Shown here in pieces: positions 32,577-43,000 of a stretch of DNA of 64,000 nucleotides (the stretch's first letter is position 1; each line of letters starts with the position of its first letter). Origin of the DNA: Scilla litardierei. Lineage: Eukaryota; Streptophyta; Magnoliopsida; Asparagales; Asparagaceae. The notes under the pieces were generated by a model. That model saw only the letters and a list, made by a program, of their open reading frames with translations, did not search any database and was not told the origin of the DNA. The position numbers were made by a program, and so were the translations under genes. The DNA is taken from the NCBI GenBank assembly GCA_030789695.1, contig CM061141.1, positions 273,327,655-273,391,654 on the forward strand, read 5' to 3'.

Positions 32577-33002
32577 ATGCTAGCCGTTGATCTATTCTAA
32601 ATGGGTGGGCCCGGGAACTCCAACGGCTCCCAACAGCCGGATTGCTACTGTAGCAACGACCTCAAGTGTTCGACGGATTGCCCTTCGTCCACCTTCCCTT
32701 CCGAACTCCGATTGGCCGTCTTCAGGCGCCGGAGAACCTCCCGGGCGGTTGCAACTAATTTGAGGCGGCGACGCTCAGGGTTGGTTAGGCCGTTGGAAGG
32801 TTGTTAGCTGAGGGTGAAGAATGTATAAATACTGAAATGTTGAAGGAGGTTGGGATATGAAATCAAATAAGAATTTCTCTCGTTTCGCTTTTGAGTTCTT
32901 TGTCTGTTATTTCTTTTCTTTTAGTAACAAATTTCTACTGTGATTTCGCCATTGAGGGCGAAATCTGCTCATTGATTCTTGGTGAGGATCGGGCCTTCAT
33001 CA
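32423..33002 (+). repeat. 3' LTR of element E
   Basis: 580 bp. The polyprotein stop TGA (32574-32576) lies inside it. Three extra bases tca follow before TSD gatgc (33006-33010). Confidence 0.95.
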
Positions 33003-33254
33003 TCAGATGCATTAATTTGATAAATTAATATTTTGGATCAATCTTAGAATTAGTTCATGAAAGTCGGAATACTTAACCCTAACATCTTTGCATAACTCTT
33101 GGTATAACTCTCATCCTTTGATAAAATTCGCTTAGCTAAATGTAATCCAAGATTGATTGGTACTTAGTCCATCGCCCCTATCAGATCGACCCTTTTGCTG
33201 CTACGACTACCTGTACACTAATTTATGGTTAATTAAAACATCACGAACAAAGCT

Positions 33255-33684
33255 CATCGCCAGATCTGTCTTCGAAACCTGGCTTTTCAGTTCCACAACC
33301 AAATCAAGACTGACCATGATTTTGAGACGATAAACTTCGTGCTGCCAAAAAGGACATTCTTAGATAAACCTGGGGAAGAGCAAAAATTTTCAGTGATATT
33401 ACACTTCCACGCTATATAACAGTACAAGCAGCCCAGCACTCGGAAGCCATGACAGCAATGGATAATCTTATAGCTTAAATGCTACAAAATGGTCAGTAAA
33501 ACGAAAAAACAGGAAAAAAGAAAACAAAAAAATCTTGCCATTTTGCTCAAGTCCCCACTTCATATTATACGATGCATTCATTAGAAATCATGGCATGTCT
33601 GCATGTTCAAAAGATTACTGGTCTGCCATACATGTTTATGCCCTGGATAATTCAGTTTACTTTGTGTCTCGCTATTGGAGGATC
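33255..33684 (-). other. Probable 3' untranslated/downstream region of host gene
   Basis: Single-copy-looking AT-rich sequence between the TSD of solo LTR N and the stop codon of the minus-strand exon at 33685. No coding signal, no clear polyadenylation signal and no repeat signature. Confidence 0.4.
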
Positions 33685-33828
33685 TTACCAAACATCACAC
33701 AGATCTACATCTTGATCTTCGGTACTGTCTAGGCTCACCCAGCTGTCGGTACCATGAATCTCTTCTTTAGGAGTCCTGTTATCAGAATCTTCGCATGACT
33801 CCTCGGGAATAGCTTTTATGATGTAAAC
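33685..33828 (-). CDS. Terminal coding exon of an unidentified host gene
   Basis: On the minus strand, a sequence ending ATATATCCAG (acceptor-like) is followed by 47 codons and TAA. The peptide starts VYIIKAIPEESCEDSDNR, continues with WVSLDSTEDQ and ends DLCDVW. It is acidic and Ser-rich, as in many disordered C-terminal tails. The phase is 0 at the acceptor. It is not like any retroelement domain, and codon use is normal. I do not recognise the gene. Upstream exons would be at higher coordinates and are not evident, possibly because the intron has swollen with the insertions to the right. Confidence 0.45.
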   Translation of the reverse strand, partial: VYIIKAIPEESCEDSDNRTPKEEIHGTDSWVSLDSTEDQDVDLCDVW

Positions 33829-34029
33829 CTGGATATATGTACAAAAGACCATGCACTAATGAGGATACACAGCATAATGTCACTCAGGAATTGGTATTTG
33901 TTTTAGATTTCACAAAGATCCGAATTATGATAATACCCATCCATGATGTACCCCGGAAAAATGTTGTCATAAATACTAGGAACATGCTTCCGAAAATTAA
34001 ATGAACTTGTATCCTCCATCTGAGGGCGG

Positions 34030-34670
34030 TACACCTGCATTTGGGCTTTTTAAAAAAACTCGGAAAGCTCAAAGCTCGGTTTGAATTCGCTTGACAAAAC
34101 GCTTGTTTGTGCTCGTTCGACAAACAACTGAACCAAGCTTGAACAAAAAATTATGTTCAATAAAATAAACAAACATGAACCATCTTGTTCAAAATAGAAT
34201 TGTGCTCGAGCTCGGCTTGAATAGGCTCGGATAGGCTTGGCTCGAGTTTGGGTTTGAGCTTGACTTATTTATTGTGAATCGGTGACCGTTTTGCAATAAA
34301 TCATTATGAATGGCTATAAATAAGCTTAAGAAGCTCGAAATTTGCTCAAATTGATTTTGTATAAGCTCTTCAAACTCATTTGATAACCAAAACATGACAA
34401 TCTTAAACATAATTTTAAGCTCAATTAGATAAATGAACAGTACTAAGTAATCTTACATAACATAATTTTTCGCTTTCAAAATCTTTCTTCTCTTGTGGTT
34501 TCTAACTATTATATGGCTCTGGAAAGCTTGAGGCTCAGCTCGGGCTCGTTGCCAGCTCTCTCAAGCTCGTTAAATGAACCAAGCTTGAACAAAAATTTAA
34601 GCTCCCATAGATAAACAAACAAACATGAACAACCTAAAGCTCAGCTCATTTGGCTCAATTTACAGCCCTA
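34030..34670. repeat. Dispersed GCTCG-rich plant repeat
   Basis: Dense AGCTCG/GCTTGA motifs. Two internal copies of GAACCAAGCTTGAACAAAAA occur (34131 and 34577), each followed by AAACAAACATGAAC. The right end reads ATTTACAGCCCTAAC. This resembles non-autonomous DNA-transposon relics common in plant introns, but no clear terminal inverted repeat or TSD is seen. Confidence 0.45.
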
Positions 34671-35188
34671 ACATGCACTCAATTCAATTCAAAGGTAATT
34701 GTAACTGATATTTAGAGTTTCAGAATGATTTCTGGAATGTTCTAATCGGCTTTCATCTCTGTTTGAAGTATGAAATATCTTCAAGTACTGTTTTAATTTT
34801 GTCCAAAGTGATCCAAAATCAAGACAGCCTAGTGCTCACCAAATGTGAGCATAATTTGAGCAATGCCCTGGAATGTCTTGTTAGGTTGGCTCTAACGGCA
34901 GTTTAGTTCATCTCAAAATTGTACTCCACGATAACTCGACATGTGGTATCATGGCATTCCTTTGCCAAATGAACTTCAAATTGTTTTAGTGGAAGATAGA
35001 ATTGAGGGCAACAGATTGGAAAGGGATTTATATAGCCCCTCTCTAAGAATATAACCCAAAAATTAAAAAATTATTGAGACAATATAGGAACAAAGATGGG
35101 GTCACTTATAGCGAGACCCCCCTCCCAACAAACAAAAAAAACACAAACACAAACACAAACACAGAGAGGGAGAGATTCGGAATCTATA

Positions 35189-35489
35189 TTTTGAGAACCA
35201 TTCTCAAAATAAGCGTGGTGAGAACTCCATAATGGATCATCCCATGAACGATCCAAACTGTTCAACTTGATATATGCATATAAATCAGTTTAACTGAAAA
35301 AATTATGTGATTCCAAGTTTGTTTGTAGATGCATCGACATATTTTCTCACTAACAAAAAATGTCACATTCCGTGCAACTATTGATTCATGGGCAAACAAG
35401 CTTGGAATCACATATTTTTTTATAGTTAAGCTATGGGATGACCCACCGTGGAATTCTCACGAAACGTAATTTGAGAACTGTTTTCAAAA
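35189..35489. mobile_element. Fold-back MITE with long inverted arms
   Basis: The left arm, TTTTGAGAACCATTCTCAAA... continuing past GGATCATCCCATG, pairs with the reverse complement of the right arm ending ...TTTGAGAACTGTTTTCAAAA. Inner arms ATGTGATTCCAAG and CTTGGAATCACAT also pair (about 35306 and 35400). The ends are themselves short palindromes. No TSD could be fixed. Confidence 0.65.
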
Positions 35490-35888
35490 GATCCCTTCCA
35501 CACACAGACACAAAGAGAAATAGATAGATACATAGATAGATAGAGAGCTCGTTAAATAGTGGATTGATTTACATGACCTACACATTAGCTTCTAAGGTAG
35601 CACTGGCTCATTCATAATATGGTCTAGATTACAAAGCAAAGAGAGAGGGTTCCATAATGAGTTTTGAAAGGGAGCAAAACAACAGTAAGGAAGCAAGTAT
35701 ACACACATGATCGAAAAGAGAATGGAAATATAGAGTTAATGGAAGCGAGAATACACCTACACATCACCATTTTTGAAAGAGAGTGAAAGGGAGAGGAGGG
35801 AGAGAGTAAACGAAGTTGGATGTACTTGCTTCCATGCAAATGACAAGGGCCGAAGAATGAGTCAAATAACAAGATTGTTTTCTTAGAG

Positions 35889-36237
35889 GCGCATATAGCA
35901 CTATAGACCTGAAACAAAGTTTGCAGGGATCAGCGGTTAATACAGATAACCACTTTTCAAGAACTCATTAGTAAGTACCCGGCTGTTTTTGCCCTAGGAT
36001 GTATAATGAAGATGATATTAACTTAGCGTAATCATTATATGATGATGTTAAGTCAAGTTGATCCTATGATGAGTGATGCTAACATTGTGGCTCAAAACCC
36101 ATTCACAAGCACTAATTTTAACGAGTCAGGCTGGAAATTTCCAACTATGGAAAGGAAAAATGGTGGATATATGGATAAATACTGTGACTAGGAAAGATAG
36201 ACACAAGTGTTTCATTCCAACACAAACAGAGGTCATG
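35889..36237. repeat. Tandem triplication, unit 1 (349 bp)
   Basis: It starts GCGCATATAGCACTATAGAC and is over 95 percent identical to units 2 and 3. The minus strand contains an acceptor-like TTTGTTTCAG followed by GTCTATAGTGC in each copy, so a duplicated exon cannot be excluded. Confidence 0.9.
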
Positions 36238-36582
36238 GCGCATATAGCACTATAGACCTGAAACAAAGTTTGCAGGGATCAGCGGTTAATACAGATAACC
36301 ACTTTTCAAGAACTCATTAGTAAGTACCCGGCTGTTTTTGCCCTAGGATGTATAATGAAGATGATATTAACTTAGCGTAATCATTATAGGATGATGTTAA
36401 GTCAAGTTGATCCTATGATGAGTGATGCTAACATTGTGGCTCAAAACCCATTCACAAGCACTAATTTTAACGAGTCAGATTGGAAATTTCCAACTATGGA
36501 AAGGAAAAATGGTGGATATATGGATAAATACTATGACTAGGAAAGACACAAGTGTTGCATTCCAACACAAACAGAGGTCATG
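36238..36582. repeat. Tandem triplication, unit 2 (345 bp)
   Basis: Same start as unit 1. Differs by scattered substitutions and a 4-bp deletion near 36543. Confidence 0.9.
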
Positions 36583-36890
36583 GCGCATATAGCACTATAG
36601 ACCTGAAACAAAGTTTGCAGGGATCATCGGTTAATACAGATAACCACTTTTCAAGAACTCATTAGTAAGTACCTGGCTGTTTTTGCGCTAGGATGTATAA
36701 TGAAGATGATATTAACTTAGCCTAATCATTATAGGATGGTGTTAAGTCAAGCTGATCCTATGATGAGTGATGCTAACACTGTGGCTCGAAACCCATTCAC
36801 AAGCACTAATTTTAACCAGTCAGGTTAGGTATTTCCAACTATGGAAAGGAAAAATGATAGATATATGGATAAATAATGTGACTATGAAAC

Positions 36891-37307
36891 TGATAGATCT
36901 GCATTTTTGGCCCATTAGGGTCGTTTTTGTAATTTTCAGATTTCTAGGGGCGTTTTCGTAATTTTTGATCTTTTTGGGGTTTTCTGCAATTTTGTATTTT
37001 TTTGTGATTAGTATTTATAGGCCATGGGAGGAGATGGATTTTCTTATGATATTTGTGAGATGTTAATCAAAGGAGATGTGAGATTATCCCTCTACATCGG
37101 GAGAGTGCAGACGTCCTTTTAATTGGCGTCTTGGGAGAGCAACATCCTCTCGAAAGACCTCATCTTTGCCTTTATATTCTCTTTATTTTCAAATTATCTT
37201 CCACAAAAATCCTTCCTTTTCCAAAAATCTTCTCTTTAAACCCCTAAAATCCCACCTTTCTACCAAACCCCTAATTTTCTACTCCAACACACAAGAAAAT
37301 CATATCA
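36891..37307 (+). repeat. 5' LTR of element G
   Basis: Begins TGATAGATCTGC and ends AAAATCATATCA. Preceded by TSD gaaac. Confidence 0.9.
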
Positions 37308-38296
37308 TTTGGTATATGAACGTCAGGATCCCTGGCGGCGACGAGATCTAAAGACAAGTTTGATGCATTTGAGGAGATATACAACGGCGAACTTGAGGGT
37401 GTAAAGCAAACCCTATCGAAGTATGGAGAAATCCTAGTGAAGTTTGGAGAAACCCTCAAGAAACAAGTAGAAGCCATAGCACAAATCATGCAGCGGGCAT
37501 CACAACAAAGTTAAACGACGCAGATGAAAACCCAAATTGGGCGAAAAAGGCATCGACTATGGAGAAGGGCAAGGGAAAATCGCTAGAATTTTAATAAGAA
37601 AAGATCTCGGACGTCAAGAAAAGGCTTTCAGACGAGTAGGAAGACCCCCCAGTGACGACAGCCCAACCCTGCCCCTCAGGGGGGCCCAGCAGGCTGCGTG
37701 GCCACTCAGGAGCCTCGGCAGACCCGTGCTGCCCCCAAAGGGTCGACCGACCACTGCCAACAACCCCAAGGGTGCCCGGCCCCTGCCGACCACAAGCGCG
37801 GGCCTGGGGTCCCTGTCGACCAACGGCAGAGGCGCACATGCCCTGGGGCTCATCGGCCAGTTCCTGCCGTGGCTCTGCAGGGCCTGGACAAGGGGGTACA
37901 GACCATGTCGATGCCTGGCAAGAGTTCCACGACGATCCGACCGTTCAATGAGGATTTCGCAGCTTTTCGACGACAGTTCAGGACGACGACTAGCACACTA
38001 AGGATCATGTAAAGTATGCCGACCGGTTTAGAGGGCCCCACAGCCCCCGATATGCGGCAAAAAGGCAACGACTTCAGGTCCCAACATATGAGGAGTACCC
38101 AGAGGATGTAGACATGGAGTGGGACTTGGAGGACGAGAAGTGAGGTTCTATGGTCAGCGACGACGATTGGAGAGACTATGACGATAGAGGTGGTGACCAA
38201 CGGATGGGCATAGAGGGACACAAAGACCATTGGAGACACCTACCAACTCCATCGTTCTAGGCATTTGAGGGTCGAGCTGAGCAGGGGAATTTTGGG

Positions 38297-39100
38297 GTGG
38301 ATAGTCGTGTAAGAAAGCTGAAGATGCCCATCTTTGAGGAGGATGATCCATATGGTTGGACTACAAGACGGAGAGATTTTTCAGTGACCCACATGACAGA
38401 TGAGCAGAAGTTGGAGGCAGAGGCGGTGTGCTTTGAAGGGAAGGTCCTCTCATGGTTTCAGTGGAGAGAGCAGCAGCGTCGTTTTCGCTCTTGGGAGGAA
38501 ATCAAGGATTACCTGGTGAAGAGGTTTAACAAGACTCGGGGAGGAAATTTGTAGGTGCAGTTACTGGCTCTCAGGTAGGATGGTATGGTGAGGGAGTACA
38601 GGGAGCGGTTCAAGTCATTTTCTGGGCGAGTTCGGTGGATCCTAGATGGGACACTAGAGGACAGTTTCATGAAGGTGCTGAAGCCCACTATTCGTGCAGA
38701 GATATGCCTGCAGAGACTACAGGGTCTGATAGACGACATGGAGTTGTTCCAGATGGTGGAGGACCGTCTTACAGAAGAGCGGAGAGTTAGAGGGACTGGA
38801 ACAGCTCCCCTTTCCACAGCCAGCCTGGGACTGGGGGCAGCAGGCACCATCAGGGATAAACCAGTCAATTAAGAAGAAGCCAAGTGAGCCACAACCAGGA
38901 GGACAGTTTAGGAAGATGATTAACGCTAAGAAGCGAGAAAAGAGACAGAAATAGTTATGTTTTCGATGCGATGAGAGGTTTATACCAGGGCACTGATGTG
39001 GCGTACGCAAGCTTCAAGTACTGTTGCTAGAGGAGGATGACGACGATGGGATGGTGGAAGAAGAGCCATGGGAGATAAGCATTTCCACTTGGAGTAAGGT
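38297..39100 (+). pseudogene. gag of element G, broken
   Basis: The Retrotrans_gag core is readable: LKMPIFEEDDPYGW, KVLSWFQWREQQ, then after stops MVREYRERFKSFSGR and LKPTIRAEICLQ. In-frame TAG codons occur at 38552 and near 38576. The second sits where related gags have Gln (ALR-x-DG). A frameshift near 38850 leads to a Lys-rich stretch and the knuckle CFRCDERFIPGH, whose next codon is TGA before the last Cys. The gag is similar in type to that of element E. It is non-functional as it stands. Confidence 0.8.
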
Positions 39101-39157
39101 CGCAATAGACTTCATGCATCACCTTGAGAACAAGGTGTATACTCGGAGGCAGAGTAA

Positions 39158-39596
39158 TGATAGATCTGTATTTTTTGGCCCATTAGGGGTGTTTTTGTAA
39201 TTTTTAGATTTCTAGGAGAGTTTTTGTAATTTTCGGTCTTTTGGGGTTTTCTGCAATTTTGTATTTTCTTCTGATTAGTATTTATAAGCCATAGGTGGGA
39301 AAGGCTTTTCTTATGCTATTTGTGATAGGTTAATCAAAGGAAATGTGAGATTATCCCTCTACATCGGAAGAGGGCGGACGTCCTCTTTAATTGGCGTCTT
39401 GGGAGAGCAAGATCCTCTCGAAAGGTCTTATATTTATATTTGTATCCTCTTTATTTTTAGATTATATTCAATAAAAATCTTTCATTTTCCTAAAATCATC
39501 TCTCTAAACCCCTAAAAACCCCATCTTTCTTATAAAAATCTCAATTTTCTATCAAACCCCTAATTTTCTACCCCAAACCCCAAGAAAATCCTATCA
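39158..39596 (+). repeat. 3' LTR of element G
   Basis: 439 bp, partner of 36891-37307. Followed by TSD gaaac (39597-39601). Confidence 0.9.
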
Positions 39597-39655
39597 GAAA
39601 CCTAGACACAAGTGTTGCATTCCAACACAAATAGTGCCTGCCAGACCAGAGATCA

Positions 39656-39950
39656 TGGTTGTATACTATGATGCATGGAAACTGACAATGCAGATATACA
39701 TATATGTGAAATATGAAAATAAAATCATGAATATTATTCATGGTAGATACGGAAATAATTTATTACAAAAATATTTATCATAAATATTTAATAACAATCA
39801 TATTTTGTTAATATCAAAGATTGGGGATTTTAGTGGAAGCATTAGAGAAAATCAATCTCTCCTCTTCATTAAATCTATTATTTATCGTGTTATATTAGTG
39901 TTTTTATATAAAACATCCTTTTACATAAAAGCTCTCTGACATATCGTATA
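39656..39950. other. AT-rich flank, nothing recognised
   Basis: Sequence between the split triplication and element H. No ORF, repeat structure or RNA gene seen. Confidence 0.5.
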
Positions 39951-40059
39951 TATTGTAATTTGGGAAAGTGTGATTAGCCTCCAAGGAGAGGCTATCACTT
40001 CTATTTATATTAACTTCACACTTTCTTTACACACACACCCAATATCACACTACACAATA
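39951..40059 (-). repeat. 3' LTR of element H (109 bp)
   Basis: Contains TATAAATAG on the minus strand, a likely promoter TATA box. One difference from 45030-45138. Confidence 0.95.
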
Positions 40060-40066
40060 CTCCCCC

Positions 40067-43000
40067 TCAAGATGAGCAAAAGATATTTATCATGCCCATC
40101 TTGTTACAAGCATCCTCCACTCCTTTAGAGTTCAACCCCTTCGTAAGGCAATCTGCTAGTTGCTGTCCAGAGGTAATGTAGGAGATCTCCAAATGTTTCT
40201 TGTCCAGTCTCTCTTTAATGAAGAACCTGTCAATCTCTATGTGCTTCGTTCTATCATGTTGCACTGGGTTGTTGGCAATATTAATTGCAGACTTGTTATC
40301 ACACAACAACCGCAATGGTCCTTCTCTCAGCAGGCGTAGCTCATGTAGAAGTGATCTCAACCAGATCATCTCACAGGTACTAAGCACCATATCACGATAC
40401 TCTGCCTCTGCAGTGGAACGAGCCACCAAATCCTGCTTCTTGCTGCGCCAAGAGACCAAGTTGCCCCCAACAAACACACAGTAGCCCGAGGTCGATCTCC
40501 TATCATCCAAGCAACTGGCCCAATCTGCATCACAGTAGCATGTCACATTCATGTGACCATGACTACCAAATAATATGCCTTTTCCTGGACTATTCTTCAG
40601 ATACCTCAGTATCCTGAAGACTGCCTCTATATGTCCAGTCCTAGGATCATGCATGTACCTACTTACCACACTGATAGCATAGGCAATGTCAGGTCTGGTA
40701 TGGCATAAGTAGATGAGGCGTCCAACAAGTCTCTGGTACCTCTCTTTGTCCACTGGCTCCCCTGATTGTGAATGCAACCTATGATTCTGATCAATAGGAG
40801 TAACTGCTGGACGACACCCCAACATACTAGTCTCAGCCAGTAAATCCAGGGCATACTTTCTCTGTGAGAGAACTATACCCTTCATGGACCTGGCAATCTC
40901 CAGTCCAAGGAAGTATCCCAACTGTCCAAGGTCCTTGACCTCAAATTCTCTCGCCAATCTCGCCTTCAAGTGAGAGATTCCCTCTTCATCATCTCCAGTG
41001 ATAATGATATCATCAACATACACAGCCAAAAGAGTGATCTGTTGCCCTGAATGTCTATAGAATACAGTATGATCACCATTACTCTGCTTGTAGCCCATGG
41101 TGATAACTGCACGCCTGAACTTGTCAAACCATGCCCTTGGAGATTGCTTCAGCCCATACAAGGACTTGTCCAGTCTACACACCTTTCCCACCGTCTGTTG
41201 TGTGCCAAAGCCAGGTGGAACCTCCATGTATACCTCCTCCTGTAAGTCTCCATGCAAGAAGGCATTCTTTACATCCAACTAATGCAATTTCCATCCAAAA
41301 TTCGCTGCACAGGATATCAGTACTCTCACAGTACTCATCTTTGCCACTGGGGCAAATGTCTCATCATAATCAATCCCATAAGTCTGACTGTAGCCCTTGG
41401 CAACCAGCCTCGCCTTGTACCTGTCCACCTTCCCTTCTGCAGTTTGCTTTACTGTGAATACCCACTTGCAGCCCACAGCCTTCTTCCCTGCTGGAAGTGA
41501 GACAAGTCTCCATGTCTTGTTCTTCTCCAGTGCCTCAAGTTCTTTGAGCATTGCTTTCTTCCACTGGGGATGTTGCTTTGACACTCGCCAATCACTTGGT
41601 ATAGGGATATACTGTAAGGATGCAATGATAGCCCTATATGCAGGTGTAAGAGAGGCGTAGGAGACATGATTAGCAATATCAGTCTCATATCCATACCGTA
41701 CAGGAGGCCTGCCGGCATTGATACGAGGCTCCCTACGAGATGCAAGTGGAAGATCTAAACTAGAGGAAGGCAAAGAAAGGTTACCATCCGTGGTAGGAGA
41801 GGAAGGCAGTAAGGAGGTCGGGACTCGAGCAGGCGTGATAGACTGATCAATCTCGACATGGGGCAGTGGAGCTAGTGGTTCTTCAGTGGGGAAGATGTCT
41901 TCTTGTTGTTCTCCATCGCCAGGACTATCCTTCTGTCTCCTGCTATATTTCCTGCCGTACAGCCTGTCTTCCTCATCTTCCACCAAGGTCCTTCCTTCCT
42001 CCCTGCTATCAGGACCAGTATCAGTAGGCCTGACAGGGCATGGTATAAGTCCAACCACTACCCTCCTGTCATCAGTCTCCCCCTCTCGACCAACTCCTCC
42101 TGAGCTTGGAGAGGCCCCAGTATCAAATACTGATGTAGAATCTGTCAGTCCTCCATAAAACGATTCAGTCTCCCTGAACGTCACATCCATGCTCACAAAC
42201 AGCTTTCTTTCTGAGGGACTTCAACACCTGTAGCCTTTCTGATTTGAAGGATACCCAACAAATATGCATTTAATTGCCTGAGCATCCAGCTTCCCCACAG
42301 AGGGTCTATGATCCTTCACGAAGCATGTGCATCCGAACACTTTTGGTGGAACTACAAAAGTGTTCTTTCCCATAAGAATCTCACATGGAGACTTCATACC
42401 AAGGATCCGTGAAGGCATCCTGTTGATAAGATATGTGGCTGTCATCACTGCTTCACTCCACAATATCTTAGGTACATTCATGGTGAGCATGCGTGACCTA
42501 GTTACCTCCAACAAGTGTCTATTTTTCCTTTCAGCAACTCCGTTCTGTTGGGGGGTGTTGGGGCAAGTGGTTTGATGAGTTATCCCACTCTCAGATAGGT
42601 AAGATGCAAACTCCCTGTTTACATACTCTGTTCCATTATCCGTTCTCAATACACAGATCTTGGCCTCATACATATTCCTGACACTTCTATGGAAGTCCTG
42701 AAAACACTTCAACGCTTCGCCTTTGTTTTTCATCGTATAAAGCCATGTCATCCGAGAATGAAAATCTATGAAGGTGATAAACCACCTGAACCCACTGAAG
42801 TCACTGGGCAGGGCCCCCAAACATCTGAGTGAATAAGATGAAATTTCTCTACACTCCTCATCCCTACACTAGGATATGACGTCCTAGTGTGTTTCCCAAA
42901 TTCACATGCATCACATTTCAAGTTCATTTCATTCACTCTATTCAAAATATCGGGATACATTTTTCTCAAAATATCAAAAGGCAAGTGTCCCAATTGACAA

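Larger units (their letters stand above)
27073..33002 (+). mobile_element. Element E: Ty3/gypsy chromovirus (Reina-like), nearly intact
   Basis: LTRs of 579 and 580 bp differ by about 9 substitutions and one indel. It has a PBS, one uninterrupted gag-pol frame, a PPT (TGGGGGAGGGA, 32411-32421) and TSD gatgc. Short LTRs, gag and pol in a single frame, an FFDD RT box and a C-terminal chromodomain-like segment fit the Reina-type chromoviruses. It is the youngest-looking Ty3 element here and lies inside solo LTR N. Confidence 0.92.
26020..33249 (+). mobile_element. Solo LTR N (about 1.29 kb), interrupted by element E; TSD aagct
   Basis: It starts TGATAAGTGTAAAATTTTGC and ends CATCACGAACA. The exact 5-bp TSD aagct lies at 26015-26019 and 33250-33254. 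The LTR parts are 26020-27072 and 33011-33249. The start, the GTGCA-rich GCACGGCCGTGCA stretch (about 26310) and the tail ending in the Ile/Asp-rich region before GAACA resemble LTRs of the Tat/Retand-Athila branch of Ty3 elements. No internal region or second LTR is present. Confidence 0.85.
33829..35888 (-). other. Probable intron or flank of host gene
   Basis: AT-rich sequence without a convincing exon. It holds a GCTCG-rich dispersed repeat (34030-34670), a CAAACA microsatellite (about 35136-35161), a fold-back MITE (35189-35489) and (TAGA)n near 35525. The minus-strand frame at 35624-35917 is not supported as an exon. Confidence 0.4.
36891..39596 (+). mobile_element. Element G: short gag-only Ty3-type element (TR-GAG-like)
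   Basis: LTRs 36891-37307 (417 bp) and 39158-39596 (439 bp) start TGATAGATCTG and end TATCA. TSD gaaac lies at 36886-36890 and 39597-39601. The internal 1.85 kb encodes a decayed Ty3 gag and zinc knuckle but no pol, fitting the TR-GAG class. TGGTATATGAACG at 37310 is in the PBS position but matches initiator tRNA-Met only in TGGTAT. A GC-rich segment (37620-37960) is compositionally unlike the rest. It must be mobilised in trans. Confidence 0.85.
36583..39655. repeat. Tandem triplication, unit 3, split by element G
   Basis: 36583-36890 matches the first part of the unit. The remaining part (ACACAAGTGTTGCATTCCAAC...) resumes at 39604 after element G and diverges near 39636, with residual similarity to about 39655. 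Confidence 0.85.

Noticed and set aside
35624..35917. 97-codon minus-strand frame upstream of the host exon
   Set aside because: Low-complexity Ser/Phe-rich translation with no splice support; only its first bases coincide with the triplicated acceptor.
37537..38012. Long Pro/Arg/Gly-rich frames in element G
   Set aside because: Open in three frames at once because of GC bias; no conserved domain. Kept only as a composition anomaly.
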